From Metabacillus_B sp050107715 (GTDB lineage Bacteria; Bacillota; Bacilli; Bacillales; Bacillaceae): DNA of 64,000 nt. The notes below the pieces were generated by a model that was not told the origin of the DNA, searched no databases, and saw nothing but the letters and a program-made list of their open reading frames with translations. Where the stretch lies: contig NZ_JBNILN010000010.1 in assembly GCF_050107715.1 (NCBI RefSeq), positions 1-64,000 on the forward strand, given 5' to 3'. Below, one piece after another: positions 52,908-61,310 of this stretch. Numbering within the stretch: position 1 is the stretch's first letter; every line of letters starts with the position of its first letter. The position numbers were made by a program, and so were the translations under genes.

Positions 52908-54794
52908 TTGGACAAGAATGATGAGCTGCACCAAACAGATAACGAGTATGATCAATCACGCAGAACGTTCCTGAAGTATTTTTTGGCAGGATCTGCGGTT
53001 ATGGCATTAGAGACGTCCGGAATCTCCCGTTTGACGTCTATGGTTTCCCGTGCCCAAGCAGCAACAGCTATCGAGCCATATGCTGCAGCGCAAACGATTG
53101 GAAAGGGATTCCCGCAGTCTGTGGCATCTGGCGATCCTACGCCGACTGGTGCAATGCTTTGGACCAGGGTTGATTCTTCTATGGAGACTGGTTTAACGAA
53201 CAAAGAATTCTCAAGCGAAGTAATTTATTGGCTTGAAAATAAAGATTCAAACGATGCTTCTTTAGAAGATGGCATTAATCAAGGTAAATTCATTATGTTT
53301 GAAATCAGCAAAAAGGCAGATTTCTCTGAAGTGGAATTGAGAGGCTTCTCTCCAATCTGGAAGGACCATGACCATGTGGTTCGTGTGGACCTGGATGGCA
53401 GGCTTGCTTCTCAAGCGACGTACTATTACCGGTTTATTACAAAAAGCGGACTTGTCAGTAAGACAGGCCGTTTCAAAACGCTGCCTCTAGAAGGGGCAGA
53501 TGTTCAGTCTGCATCGATCGGGTATGTGTCGTGTCAGGATTACACAAACGGGTATTTTAACGCTTTAGGCTATATGGCAGATGAAGAGATGGACTTTTTC
53601 CTGCATCTTGGAGACTACATTTATGAGTCGGTCGGTGACGCTGCCTATCAGGGGAATCTCGATGACCGCCAAATCAAACTCCCGAGCGGGCAAAGTAAGG
53701 CGTTTACGATTGAGGACTATCGTAAGCTATATCAGACGTACCGTTCGGACAAGGACCTGCAAAAGCTGCACGAACACCATGCGATGGTTGGGATTTGGGA
53801 TGACCATGAGTTTGCCAACGACACGTATTACCCGGCAGTCGCACCAGATGATAATCCGGAGTCAGATCCTGCCCGCCGCCTTGTCGCAAACCAGGTTTGG
53901 TTTGAGTACATTCCGGCGCGTGTCCCTTACAATCCTAATGGAACGTTTGAGGATTCCGTGAAAATTTACCGTTCTTTTGCGGTAGGAAATCTTGCTTCCA
54001 TCATTATGACGGATGAACGGCTTTACAGAAGTTCACACCCTTGCGGCCAAGGTACGCTGGACCGTTACTTAGCGGGCGGGTGTGAGGATATTAACCTTTC
54101 CAGTCGAACGATGCTCGGGAAAACACAAAAAGACTGGTTCTTAAATGAACTGAAAAATGCCAAAGGAACATGGAAAATCTGGGGGAATGAAGTGCAAGTG
54201 ACACAATTAAAGGTGCTGGGGAGATATTTAAATCTTGATGCTTGGGATGGCTATGCTTATGAAAGACAGCAGATTGCGAGAACGGTACTGGACAATGGAA
54301 TTAAAAACTTCCTCGCGCTGACTGGCGATTTCCACACGTTTGAAGTGTCGTATATGCAAAATGAGTATAAGCGTTTCGGGGAAAAGTTCGGGGTGGAGCT
54401 GATGGTAGGTTCCGTCACATCGAGTAATTTAAGGGAATCACTCCGCAACTCCCTGAATTTGTTTCCTGATGTGTCCAGTCCGATCCCGATGCCCGCGGCT
54501 GAAGAGCTGGTTAAGATTTTGAAGGGGAAATTCAATGCAGGAACAACCTTTACGGCAGAGCTGCTGTTTAAAGAGCTTCAGAATATCGTCAAACTGGAAA
54601 ATCCATGGATTGAATTGTTCGATAGTACGGCACATGGATATGCTGTACTGCAGCTTAGCAAGGCAAAAGCAACATGGACAGCCTATTCGGTTGATAATAT
54701 TGAAAAACCGGAAGCGGCCAAAAAGCTGCTGTGGCAGTGTGAAGTGCCTAATGGTGAAGTGAAAATAAACGTTTTGGAAGGAAGCTTATTTTAA
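52908..54794 (+). CDS. phoD: Tat-exported alkaline phosphatase/phosphodiesterase PhoD
   Basis: A 628-aa PhoD-family metallophosphoesterase. The Tat signal is clear: SRRTFLKYFLAGSAV with twin Arg at 18-19, then an AQA cleavage region near residue 50. Family motifs in order are SVASGDPT, GYVSCQDYTNGYF, LHLGDYIYE, IWDDHEFANDTY, MTDERLYRS and LTGDFHTFEV. It acts outside the membrane on phosphodiesters such as teichoic acid. TTG 52908 follows AAGGAGG. It is followed by tatA and tatC, the classic phoD-tatAd-tatCd operon. Confidence 0.92.
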   Translation: MDKNDELHQTDNEYDQSRRTFLKYFLAGSAVMALETSGISRLTSMVSRAQAATAIEPYAAAQTIGKGFPQSVASGDPTPTGAMLWTRVDSSMETGLTNKEFSSEVIYWLENKDSNDASLEDGINQGKFIMFEISKKADFSEVELRGFSPIWKDHDHVVRVDLDGRLASQATYYYRFITKSGLVSKTGRFKTLPLEGADVQSASIGYVSCQDYTNGYFNALGYMADEEMDFFLHLGDYIYESVGDAAYQGNLDDRQIKLPSGQSKAFTIEDYRKLYQTYRSDKDLQKLHEHHAMVGIWDDHEFANDTYYPAVAPDDNPESDPARRLVANQVWFEYIPARVPYNPNGTFEDSVKIYRSFAVGNLASIIMTDERLYRSSHPCGQGTLDRYLAGGCEDINLSSRTMLGKTQKDWFLNELKNAKGTWKIWGNEVQVTQLKVLGRYLNLDAWDGYAYERQQIARTVLDNGIKNFLALTGDFHTFEVSYMQNEYKRFGEKFGVELMVGSVTSSNLRESLRNSLNLFPDVSSPIPMPAAEELVKILKGKFNAGTTFTAELLFKELQNIVKLENPWIELFDSTAHGYAVLQLSKAKATWTAYSVDNIEKPEAAKKLLWQCEVPNGEVKINVLEGSLF

Positions 54795-54813
54795 AAATCA
54801 GGAGGGTATACTC

Positions 54814-55020
54814 ATGCTGCAAAATATCGGAGTTCCAGGGCTGATCTTAATTGTAATCATTGCACTAATTGTTTTCGGACCTTCAAAACTGCCGGAAATC
54901 GGCCGGTCCTTTGGTGTAACATTGCGTGAATTCAAGAAAGGTACAAAAGAAATGCTGTCGGAAGAGGAGCCGAAGAAAGCAAATAAAGAAGAGACTGCTG
55001 CTGTGAAAAGGGATTCGTAA
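54814..55020 (+). CDS. tatA: Tat translocase pore subunit TatA (TatAd type)
   Basis: A 68-aa protein: one short span (GLILIVIIALIVF), the hinge FGPSKLPEIGRSFG, an amphipathic helix (TLREFKKGTKEM) and a charged tail. TatA oligomers form the path for folded Tat substrates. GGAGGG precedes ATG 54814, 19 bp after phoD. It is the only tatA in the window and may also serve the rex-linked tatC. Confidence 0.93.
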   Translation: MLQNIGVPGLILIVIIALIVFGPSKLPEIGRSFGVTLREFKKGTKEMLSEEEPKKANKEETAAVKRDS

Positions 55021-55082
55021 CAGCAGATTAGAGAGGGACTTGGCTGGTTGTCCGGCCGGTCTCTCTTTTCTAAGATGGGGGT

Positions 55083-55814
55083 ATGAACATGATTCAACAG
55101 GAATTTATTCAAAGCCATTTAGCTGAATTGCGGCAGCGGATTGTAACCTTGGCTGTGGTCTATGCAGTTCTATTGATAGCCGCTTTCTTAAATGTGAAGC
55201 ATATTTACCGCTGGGTCCTAAATGACGCTGAGCTTGAGCTCACAGTGCTTGGGCCTTCAGATATTCTATGGATCTATTTTACGCTTGCGAGTATTTGTGC
55301 GTTCGCCTGTATCATCCCGTTGCTGACGTACCAGGTGTGGGCATTTGTAAAGCCAGCGCTGAAAACAGAGGAACGCACAGCCGCCTTGCTGTTCATTCCA
55401 TTGTTATTCTTTTTATTTTTGAGCGGAGTTGCATTTGGCTACTTTTTAGTTTTTCCGATGGTATTCGAGTTTATCGTCTCGCTGTCCGATGGGATGTTTG
55501 CAACAATGTTCACAGCCGAAAAGTACTTTCGTTTTTTATTTCAGATCATCTTTCCTCTTGGATTGCTTTTTGAATTGCCAGCTGTCGTATTATTTTTAAC
55601 GGAAATCAGGATGTTAACTCCTGACTTTATGAAAAAGCACCGGAAATACGTCTATTTCGGACTCGCAGTCCTGTCGGCCGTCATTACGCCGCCCGATTTC
55701 GTATCCCAGGTGTTCGTGCTCATTCCGATGTTCCTGCTTTACGAAATCAGCATTGGGCTCTGTGCATGGCGCTCGAAAAAAAAGGCGGGGAATTCTTTAT
55801 CCCATAATCTGTGA
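55083..55814 (+). CDS. tatC: Tat translocase subunit TatC (TatCd type)
   Basis: A 243-aa six-span TatC: FIQSHLAELRQRIV, ELTVLGPSDILWIYF, TAEKYFRFLFQIIFPLGLLFELPAVV and VITPPDFVSQVFVLIPMFLLYEISI are the family blocks. The LGPS(D/E)ILW segment matches TatCd rather than TatCy. ATG 55083 or 55089. A GAGAG/CTCTC hairpin (55031-55070) lies between tatA and tatC and may reduce tatC expression. Confidence 0.92.
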   Translation: MNMIQQEFIQSHLAELRQRIVTLAVVYAVLLIAAFLNVKHIYRWVLNDAELELTVLGPSDILWIYFTLASICAFACIIPLLTYQVWAFVKPALKTEERTAALLFIPLLFFLFLSGVAFGYFLVFPMVFEFIVSLSDGMFATMFTAEKYFRFLFQIIFPLGLLFELPAVVLFLTEIRMLTPDFMKKHRKYVYFGLAVLSAVITPPDFVSQVFVLIPMFLLYEISIGLCAWRSKKKAGNSLSHNL

Positions 55815-55893
55815 CGGAGATAGATGCTCCTCGTTACCTGGCACCCCCGCATCCCGGAAAACGTAAGCTGTAAAAATAAAAAGGTGAAAGAAG

Positions 55894-55937
55894 GAGGCTT
55901 CTCATGAGTTGATTAGACTTGAGGGGAGCTTTTTTTC
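55894..55937 (+). terminator. Terminator of the phoD-tat operon
   Basis: AGGCTTCTCATGAGT pairs, with several G-U pairs and one mismatch, with ACTTGAGGGGAGCTT, followed by T. Its sequence resembles the hairpins of the groEL-island integrases. Confidence 0.75.
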
Positions 55938-55982
55938 TATATACCTTTTGACTTGAAGTTCGAAAAATAATTTAAAAAACGA

Positions 55983-56030
55983 TTGACACATTAGCTACTC
56001 GGTAATACTATATACAGTAGTAAGCATTAC
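55983..56030 (+). promoter_or_regulatory. Promoter and operator of the padR operon
   Basis: TTGACA (55983-55988), a 17-bp spacer and TACTAT (56006-56011). The -10 is embedded in GTAATACT (56002-56009) ... AGTAGTAAGCATTAC, a dyad of AGTAATxC elements suited to PadR autorepression. Confidence 0.7.
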
Positions 56031-56052
56031 TTATTAGCAGGAGGGTCTGGAT

Positions 56053-56373
56053 ATAGAAAACTTAACGGAAATGCTGAAGGGATCGCTGGAGGGCTGTGTG
56101 CTGGAAATCATCAGCCGCCATGAAACATACGGCTACGAGATTACCCGGCGATTGAACGACCTTGGATTTACTGAAGTGGTGGAGGGGACGGTTTATACCA
56201 TCCTTGTCCGATTGGAAAAGAAAAAGCTGGTGAACATTGAAAAAAAACCTTCCGAAATGGGGCCGCCGCGTAAATTCTATACGCTGAATGAAGCTGGATT
56301 TAAGGAGCTTAAATCGTTCTGGGAAAAGTGGGATTTTGTATCATCCAAAATCAATGTTTTAAAGACGGTCTAG
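56053..56373 (+). CDS. PadR-family transcriptional regulator
   Basis: A PadR winged-helix protein of about 106 aa: LKGSLEGCVLEIISRHETYGYEITRRLNDLGFTEVVEGTVYTILVRLEKKKLV. The first conventional start is ATG 56071, 26 bp from the strong AGGAGG at 56039-56044. The conserved N terminus (LDIENLTEM) continues upstream in frame through ATA at 56053, which has an ideal 8-bp spacing, and CTG at 56047. ATA is therefore proposed as start. Co-transcribed with a DUF1048 gene 38 bp downstream, as is usual. Confidence 0.85.
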   Translation: MENLTEMLKGSLEGCVLEIISRHETYGYEITRRLNDLGFTEVVEGTVYTILVRLEKKKLVNIEKKPSEMGPPRKFYTLNEAGFKELKSFWEKWDFVSSKINVLKTV

Positions 56374-56411
56374 CTATATAGGCTGGTCCGTTAAAAAAGG
56401 AGGAACATAAC

Positions 56412-56759
56412 ATGTGGGAAATGTTCAGGAAAATGATTGGTGATAAAAAAGAGTACAAAATGATGATGGAACGGGTTGAAGCCCTGCCTGATGATTATCA
56501 GTATGTATTTAAAAAAATTCAAGGCTACATGTGGAATTTCTCAGCAGGAAACGGAATGGATATGCTGCACATGCAGTATGAGCTAATCGAGCTGTTCGAA
56601 GCCAGTGCAGCGGAAGGAAGGGAAGTGCTGGAAATTACGGGACCTGATGTGGCTTCCTTTGCCGACGAATTGGTTGGCAGCGCTAAAACCTATGTCGACA
56701 AATACCGTCAGGATCTGAATGAAAGCATCATGGAGCGATTGGGAAAAAAGGTAATATAA
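56412..56759 (+). CDS. DUF1048 protein
   Basis: A 115-aa helical protein: MWEMFRKMIGDKKEYKMMMERVEALPDDYQYVFKKIQGYMW is the DUF1048 pattern. These proteins regularly accompany PadR regulators; activity unknown. AGGAGG precedes ATG 56412. A short CGGCC/GGCCG hairpin with T run (56768-56792) follows. Confidence 0.88.
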   Translation: MWEMFRKMIGDKKEYKMMMERVEALPDDYQYVFKKIQGYMWNFSAGNGMDMLHMQYELIELFEASAAEGREVLEITGPDVASFADELVGSAKTYVDKYRQDLNESIMERLGKKVI

Positions 56760-56791
56760 TCAAGTATTCCGGCCGGGTGGCCGATAATTTT

Positions 56792-56820
56792 TTGACTGGT
56801 AGTAAGTAATACTGATTACT
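56792..56820 (+). promoter_or_regulatory. Second PadR-like operator
   Basis: TTGACT is followed by AGTAAGTAATACTGATTACT, repeating the AGTAAT/GTAATACT elements of the padR operator. It lies about 200 bp before the symporter gene, suggesting that PadR may also control it. Confidence 0.45.
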
Positions 56821-57013
56821 GATGGGATGAGGGGAATCTCTTGAAATTAAGAGAACCCTTTTCCTGCTTCTATAACATCGTATGAGTAAATATGCCATTT
56901 TTCAACATGAATTGATAAGTTGTGTGTTCAGAATCCTGACAAACTTATTGTGCAAACCTGTCTCCTCCTCTATAATGAAAAGAAGCAATTTTCAGATAAA
57001 AGGAGTGAGGATT

Positions 57014-58462
57014 TTGGCGGAGTTTGTTTCAGGTCTGAATGGTATACTGTGGAGCACACCGGTTATATACATATTGCTTGGCGTAGGTCTTTTATTCTCC
57101 ATTTTAACCCGGTTTCTGCAGGTGCGGCACATAAAAGAAATGGTGAAGCTCATGTTTCAGGGCAAGAGCTCGGAGGCCGGGGTTTCTTCATTTCAGGCCC
57201 TATCCATTGCACTGTCCGGCCGGGTCGGAACAGGGAACATTGCAGGGGTCGCGACGGCGATTGCGTTTGGGGGTCCCGGGGCGATCTTTTGGATGTGGGC
57301 CATTGCGTTTATCGGAGCCTCCAGCGCATTTATTGAATCAACACTTGCCCAGATTTACAAGGAGAAGCATGAGGGGCAATACCGGGGAGGCCCTGCCTTT
57401 TACATAGAAAAAGGGATTGGCTGGAAATGGTTTGCTGTTCTGTTTGCCGTTGCAGCCATCATCGCGATGGCCGTTCTGATGCCGGGGGTTCAAGCCAACT
57501 CGATTGCATTAGGAATGGAAAATGCTTTTAAAATTCCTCCGGCTGTTACCGGGTTAGCGGTTGTGCTTTTCTTAGGCATTATTATTTTCGGAGGGACAAA
57601 GAGGATTGCCCGAACCGCCCAGCTGATTGTTCCTTTTATGGCGCTTGGGTACATTCTGTTGTCAGTTGTGATTATTCTGATGAACATTACCGAACTGCCG
57701 GGTGTAATCAGCCTGATTTTCAGAAGTGCCTTTGGTGTGGATTCAGCGTTCGGAGGGCTGATTGGAATGGCTATTGCCTGGGGAGTAAAGCGGGGAATCT
57801 ACTCGAATGAAGCAGGACAGGGTACGGGACCGCATCCGGCAGCAGCAGCGGAAGTATCCCATCCCGCTAAACAGGGACTGGTCCAGGCATTCTCGGTGTA
57901 CATAGATACGCTGTTCGTCTGCTCGGCTACTGCCTTCATGATCTTGTTTACAGGCATGTATAATACACAGGCGGAAGACGAATCGTTTATTGTGAACAAT
58001 TTAGAGGGAGTAGAAGCGGGACCAGGCTATACGCAGGCTGCTATCGACAGTGTTCTTCCAGGTTTTGGAGCCGGATTTGTCGCCATCGCTCTTTTCTTTT
58101 TCGCCTTCACGACGATCATGGCCTACTACTATATTGCGGAAACAAATGTTACCTATTTATTCCCGAAAAACAGCTACTGGATTTCAATCCTTTTAAAAGT
58201 CGTGATTATGGGGGCTTCCTTCTACGGTTCGGTTAGAACGGCAGAACTGGCCTGGGCGCTTGGAGATGCAGGCCTTGGAATTATGGTCTGGCTCAATGTT
58301 ATCGCTATTCTGATTCTGGCGAAGCCTGCCCTCATCGCTCTCAAGGATTATGAACGGCAAAAGAAGCAGGGGCTTGATCCGGTATTTGATCCAAAGACGC
58401 TCGGCATCAAGAATGCGGACTACTGGGAAACGGAGCGCAAGCTGGATGGCGATAAAGTTTAA
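57014..58462 (+). CDS. Alanine/glycine:Na+ symporter (AGCS family)
   Basis: A 482-aa polytopic permease like B. subtilis AlsT. It has LNGILWSTPVIYILLGVGLLFS at the start, ALSGRVGTGNIAGVATAIAFGGPGAIFWMW (the AGCS signature), GGPAFYIEKG and SNEAGQGTGPHPAAAAEVSHPAKQG. AAAGGAGTG at 56998-57007 sets the start at TTG 57014; the frame open back to 56882 is not conserved. Imports a neutral amino acid with sodium. Confidence 0.9.
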   Translation: MAEFVSGLNGILWSTPVIYILLGVGLLFSILTRFLQVRHIKEMVKLMFQGKSSEAGVSSFQALSIALSGRVGTGNIAGVATAIAFGGPGAIFWMWAIAFIGASSAFIESTLAQIYKEKHEGQYRGGPAFYIEKGIGWKWFAVLFAVAAIIAMAVLMPGVQANSIALGMENAFKIPPAVTGLAVVLFLGIIIFGGTKRIARTAQLIVPFMALGYILLSVVIILMNITELPGVISLIFRSAFGVDSAFGGLIGMAIAWGVKRGIYSNEAGQGTGPHPAAAAEVSHPAKQGLVQAFSVYIDTLFVCSATAFMILFTGMYNTQAEDESFIVNNLEGVEAGPGYTQAAIDSVLPGFGAGFVAIALFFFAFTTIMAYYYIAETNVTYLFPKNSYWISILLKVVIMGASFYGSVRTAELAWALGDAGLGIMVWLNVIAILILAKPALIALKDYERQKKQGLDPVFDPKTLGIKNADYWETERKLDGDKV

Positions 58463-58500
58463 AGATTGATCTGCCTATAGTTCAAATAGGGGTTGCTTGT

Positions 58501-58542
58501 AAAATCAGTTTTTGCTGATTTTATGGCAGCCTTTTTGCTGCC
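58501..58542 (+). terminator. Tandem hairpins after the symporter
   Basis: AAAATCAG/CTGATTTT (58501-58522) and GGCAGC/GCTGCC (58526-58542) follow the symporter. The second also begins with a T5 loop. Confidence 0.6.
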
Positions 58543-58550
58543 GGCAAAAT

Positions 58551-58561
58551 ATCTCGAATTC
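58551..58561 (+). promoter_or_regulatory. MhqR-type half operator
   Basis: ATCTCGAATTC at 58551-58561 matches one side of the MhqR palindrome found complete at 59059. It lies just upstream of the -35 of the DoxX gene. Confidence 0.65.
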
Positions 58562-58572
58562 AAAACAAATTG

Positions 58573-58614
58573 TTGACAGAAAGACAGAGGTATACTATCT
58601 TTAATTCGAGATAT
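58573..58614 (+). promoter_or_regulatory. doxX promoter with overlapping MhqR site
   Basis: TTGACA (58573-58578), a 17-bp spacer and TATCTT (58596-58601), directly followed by AATTCGAGATAT (58603-58614). The site would block the transcription start. AGGAGG lies just before the DoxX ATG. Confidence 0.7.
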
Positions 58615-58644
58615 TGAAAATGAAGATATTCAGGAGGAAGCAAA

Positions 58645-59025
58645 ATGGATATTGCACTGCTAATTTTACGTCTTGTTATAGGATTAACTTTCCTGGGTTA
58701 CGGGAGTCAAAAGCTTTTTGGATGGTTTGGAGGATATGGTTTGAATGGAACCGGACAATGGATGGAGTCTCTTGGGTTAAATCCTGGAAAGCTTGCAGCT
58801 TTTGGAGCGGGTGCTTCTGAAATGCTCGGAGGCCTGCTGCTTGTATTGGGATTATGGATGGGTCTGGGAGCGGCGCTGATTATTTTAACGATGATCGTTG
58901 CCATCGCAGCCGTCCACGGAAAAAACGGGTATTGGAATGGAAAGGGAGGCTTTGAATACAATCTGCTGATCATTGCAGCTGCTCTTGTTCTTGCTTTCGC
59001 TGGACCTGGATCCATATCTTTATAA
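58645..59025 (+). CDS. DoxX-family membrane protein (MhqP/YdfP-like)
   Basis: A 126-aa four-span DoxX protein: LRLVIGLTFLGYGSQKLFGWFGGYG is the family start, and ASEMLGGLLLVLGLWMGLGAALI follows. In B. subtilis the MhqR regulon contains a DoxX gene (mhqP) beside a dioxygenase gene (mhqO). Here MhqR-type sites flank the gene and a dioxygenase and hydrolase follow, so the same quinone-stress role is likely. GGAGGAAG precedes ATG 58645. Confidence 0.85.
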   Translation: MDIALLILRLVIGLTFLGYGSQKLFGWFGGYGLNGTGQWMESLGLNPGKLAAFGAGASEMLGGLLLVLGLWMGLGAALIILTMIVAIAAVHGKNGYWNGKGGFEYNLLIIAAALVLAFAGPGSISL

Positions 59026-59056
59026 AAGGGTCAAACATGAATCTTAGACGATCTAA

Positions 59057-59074
59057 TGTCTCGAATTCGAGATA
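59057..59074 (+). promoter_or_regulatory. Perfect MhqR operator
   Basis: TCTCGAATTCGAGA (59059-59072) is a perfect palindrome within GTCTCGAATTCGAGATA. It matches the known MhqR consensus (TATCTCGAATTCGAGATA). It precedes the dioxygenase/hydrolase pair. 59075-59250 holds no gene. Confidence 0.8.
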
Positions 59075-59259
59075 TTTTGTAAATGGAGAAAAAAGGCTAC
59101 TCAAGGATTAGGATGTTTAGTTCGTATCTGCGGAAATGGTAGAATGGAGCCTAAAGGGCAGGCTGCTGTCAGCCGGCAAGAGGGAATTAGGCATCGATCG
59201 GTGAGATTTTTCCCACAGACTGGCCAAACCAATTGATTTGGGGAAAGTGAGTGATAAGA

Positions 59260-60207
59260 GTGCTGAAAACAGCAGGGATCCATCATATTACGGCCATGGT
59301 TAACGATGCGCAAAGAACGATTGATTTTTATGCAGGGATTCTTGGATTAAGGCTTGTAAAAAAGACCATTAACTTTGACCGGCCCGAAGTGTATCACCTT
59401 TATTTCGGGGATGCTCACGGGCAGCCCGGCACGGTGATCACGTTTTTCCCGTGGCCTAAGCAGCTAAAAGGGCGAATTGGGCAGGGGCAGGCGGGGGTAA
59501 CCAGTTATGCTGTTCCAGAGGGCTCGCTTACATTTTGGAAGAATCGGCTGCAAATATTTGGGATCGAATTTGCCTCCGCTTCCCGTTTTGGGGAAACGTA
59601 TTTGCAGTTGAGCGATCCTGACGGACTCCAGCTTGAACTGACGGAACGCAAAGAAGGCACGAACCATACCTGGAGCTTTGGCGGAATAGATGCTGCACAT
59701 GCAATTAAAGGGTTCGGAGGCGTTACGTTAATCTCGGCAAAGCCTGATAGAACCGCCGACGTATTGGAGAATGTATTGGGTTTAGCCTGTATCGGTGATG
59801 AAGAGGGCTTCCTGCGCTTTAAATCTTCAGCACAGCTCGGCAACACCGTTGATATTAAGTTGACACCATCCGTCCGAGGACTAATGGGGGCTGGAACCAT
59901 CCACCATATTGCATGGAGAGCCAAGGATGATGAAGAGCATGCGCGGTGGAAAGATTGGATCCTGGAAAAGGGATACAACCCGACGGAAATCAAGGATCGC
60001 AACTATTTCAAAGCGCTCTATTTCCATGAAGGCGGAGGCATCCTATTTGAAATAGCAACAGACACGCCGGGATTTACCGCCGATGAACCGGTGGCTGAAC
60101 TGGGCCAAAGCCTGATGCTGCCTGAGTGGCTGGAGCAAAAGCGCGAAGAATTAGAACAAACCCTGCCTAAGGCAGAGGCCAGAATTTTAAAGGAGGATTT
60201 GCGATGA
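59260..60207 (+). CDS. mhqO: Ring-cleaving dioxygenase, VOC family (MhqO/MhqE-like)
   Basis: A 315-aa protein with tandem glyoxalase/VOC modules. Metal ligands fit GIHHITAMV, TIHHIAWRAKDDEEH and GILFEIATDTPGF. It is expected to open hydroquinone or catechol rings in the cytoplasm with Fe2+. GTG 59260 gives better spacing to AAAGTGAG than GTG 59251; both are possible. The stop overlaps the next gene by 4 bp. Symbol by analogy; the adjacent hydrolase makes it equally like mhqE. Confidence 0.88.
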   Translation: MLKTAGIHHITAMVNDAQRTIDFYAGILGLRLVKKTINFDRPEVYHLYFGDAHGQPGTVITFFPWPKQLKGRIGQGQAGVTSYAVPEGSLTFWKNRLQIFGIEFASASRFGETYLQLSDPDGLQLELTERKEGTNHTWSFGGIDAAHAIKGFGGVTLISAKPDRTADVLENVLGLACIGDEEGFLRFKSSAQLGNTVDIKLTPSVRGLMGAGTIHHIAWRAKDDEEHARWKDWILEKGYNPTEIKDRNYFKALYFHEGGGILFEIATDTPGFTADEPVAELGQSLMLPEWLEQKREELEQTLPKAEARILKEDLR

Positions 60208-60821
60208 AACATGTATTCAATCAAGGCCGTAATCCTGAAAAACCAGTACTTCTGCTGCTTCATGGTACAGGCGGAAATGAACTGGACCTGCTGCCCCTTG
60301 CAGAAAAAATAGATGATGGCGCTTCTGTATTGAGTGTGCGGGGCAATGTATTGGAAAATGGAATGCCAAGATTCTTTCGAAGGCTGGCAGAAGGGGTGTT
60401 TGATGAGGAAGATCTTATTTTCCGTACAAACGAATTGAACACGTTTCTGGATGAAGCAGCAGTGAAATATGAGTTTGACCGCAACAGCATCGTCGCTGTC
60501 GGGTATTCAAACGGAGCGAACATAGCAGCGAGTCTGATGTTTCACTTTCAGCATGCGTTAAAAGGCGCGATCCTTCACCATCCGATGGTTCCAAGAAGGG
60601 GGATTGAACTCCCTGATTTATCAGGGAAATCGGTGTTTATCGGTGCGGGGACAAATGATCCGATCTGCTCATCAGCTGAATCCACTGAACTGTACTCCTT
60701 ATTGGAAAAAGCTCATGCAAATGTAACACTTCATTGGGAGAAGAACGGTCACCAGTTAACCATGCAGGAAGCGGATGCTGCAGCAGATTGGTATAAAAAA
60801 TTTGTCCTTAAACCGGAGTGA
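60204..60821 (+). CDS. mhqD: Alpha/beta-hydrolase (MhqD-like carboxylesterase)
   Basis: A 205-aa hydrolase: LLLLHGTGGNELDLLPLAEKI holds the oxyanion region, VGYSNGANIAAS the nucleophile (Ser near 102), GAGTNDPICS the acid and KNGHQL the His. Partner of the upstream dioxygenase in quinone or ring-cleavage product detoxification, as mhqED in B. subtilis. ATG overlaps the upstream stop (ATGA). A strong terminator follows. Confidence 0.88.
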   Translation: MKHVFNQGRNPEKPVLLLLHGTGGNELDLLPLAEKIDDGASVLSVRGNVLENGMPRFFRRLAEGVFDEEDLIFRTNELNTFLDEAAVKYEFDRNSIVAVGYSNGANIAASLMFHFQHALKGAILHHPMVPRRGIELPDLSGKSVFIGAGTNDPICSSAESTELYSLLEKAHANVTLHWEKNGHQLTMQEADAAADWYKKFVLKPE

Positions 60822-60826
60822 AAACA

Positions 60827-60865
60827 GACAAGGGGATGCCTTCAAAGCGTCCCCTTGTCTTTGAT
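60827..60865 (+). terminator. Terminator of the mhq cluster
   Basis: AGACAAGGGGA and TCCCCTTGTCT pair around TGCCTTCAAAGCG and are followed by TTGATTTT. Confidence 0.85.
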
Positions 60866-60905
60866 TTTAAGCATGAGCGGACAGTCAATCTGTTTGCTTC
60901 CCGTG

Positions 60906-61310
60906 TTATTCAGGTAGTTTCCGGGCTATGACCGCGAGCCTGTTCCAGGAGTTAATCGTCACAATCTTCCTGATGATTTCACGCATTTGCTTTTCATCAA
61001 AATCCTGTGCAGCATCCTCATAAACATTGTCGGGGACATGCGATTCAGCAACGAGGGTGACCGATTCCGCCAATGCAAGAACGGCTCTTTCTTCAGGCGT
61101 AAAATAAGGAGCTTCACGCCAAGCATTCAAAGCATAAATCCGCTGCCCGGGTTCTCCTGACTGACGTGCCTCCTTCATATGCATTTTCAGGCAGAAGGCG
61201 CAGCTGTTAATCTGGGAAGTCCGGATTTTAATGAGTTCCTTGAGCGTGCCATCAGCTAAATAGTTCTCAAAATGCCTCAGCCAAATACTCTGATCTTTAT
61301 CAGCTGCTGG
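60906..61310 (-). pseudogene. Carboxymuconolactone decarboxylase (AhpD-like), start lost
   Basis: The frame encodes an AhpD-like protein with the redox motif CAFCLKMH, then EARQSGEPGQRIYALNAWREAPYFTPEERAVLALAE. Codons upstream (LADGTLKELIKIRTSQINSCAFC) are conserved, but the frame meets TAG at about 61312 without any ATG, GTG or TTG. The usual 15-20 N-terminal residues are missing, and its 5' end overlaps the TetR stop. ATG 61184 would cut off the CxxC motif. Probably inactive; a CTG start is the alternative. Confidence 0.65.
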
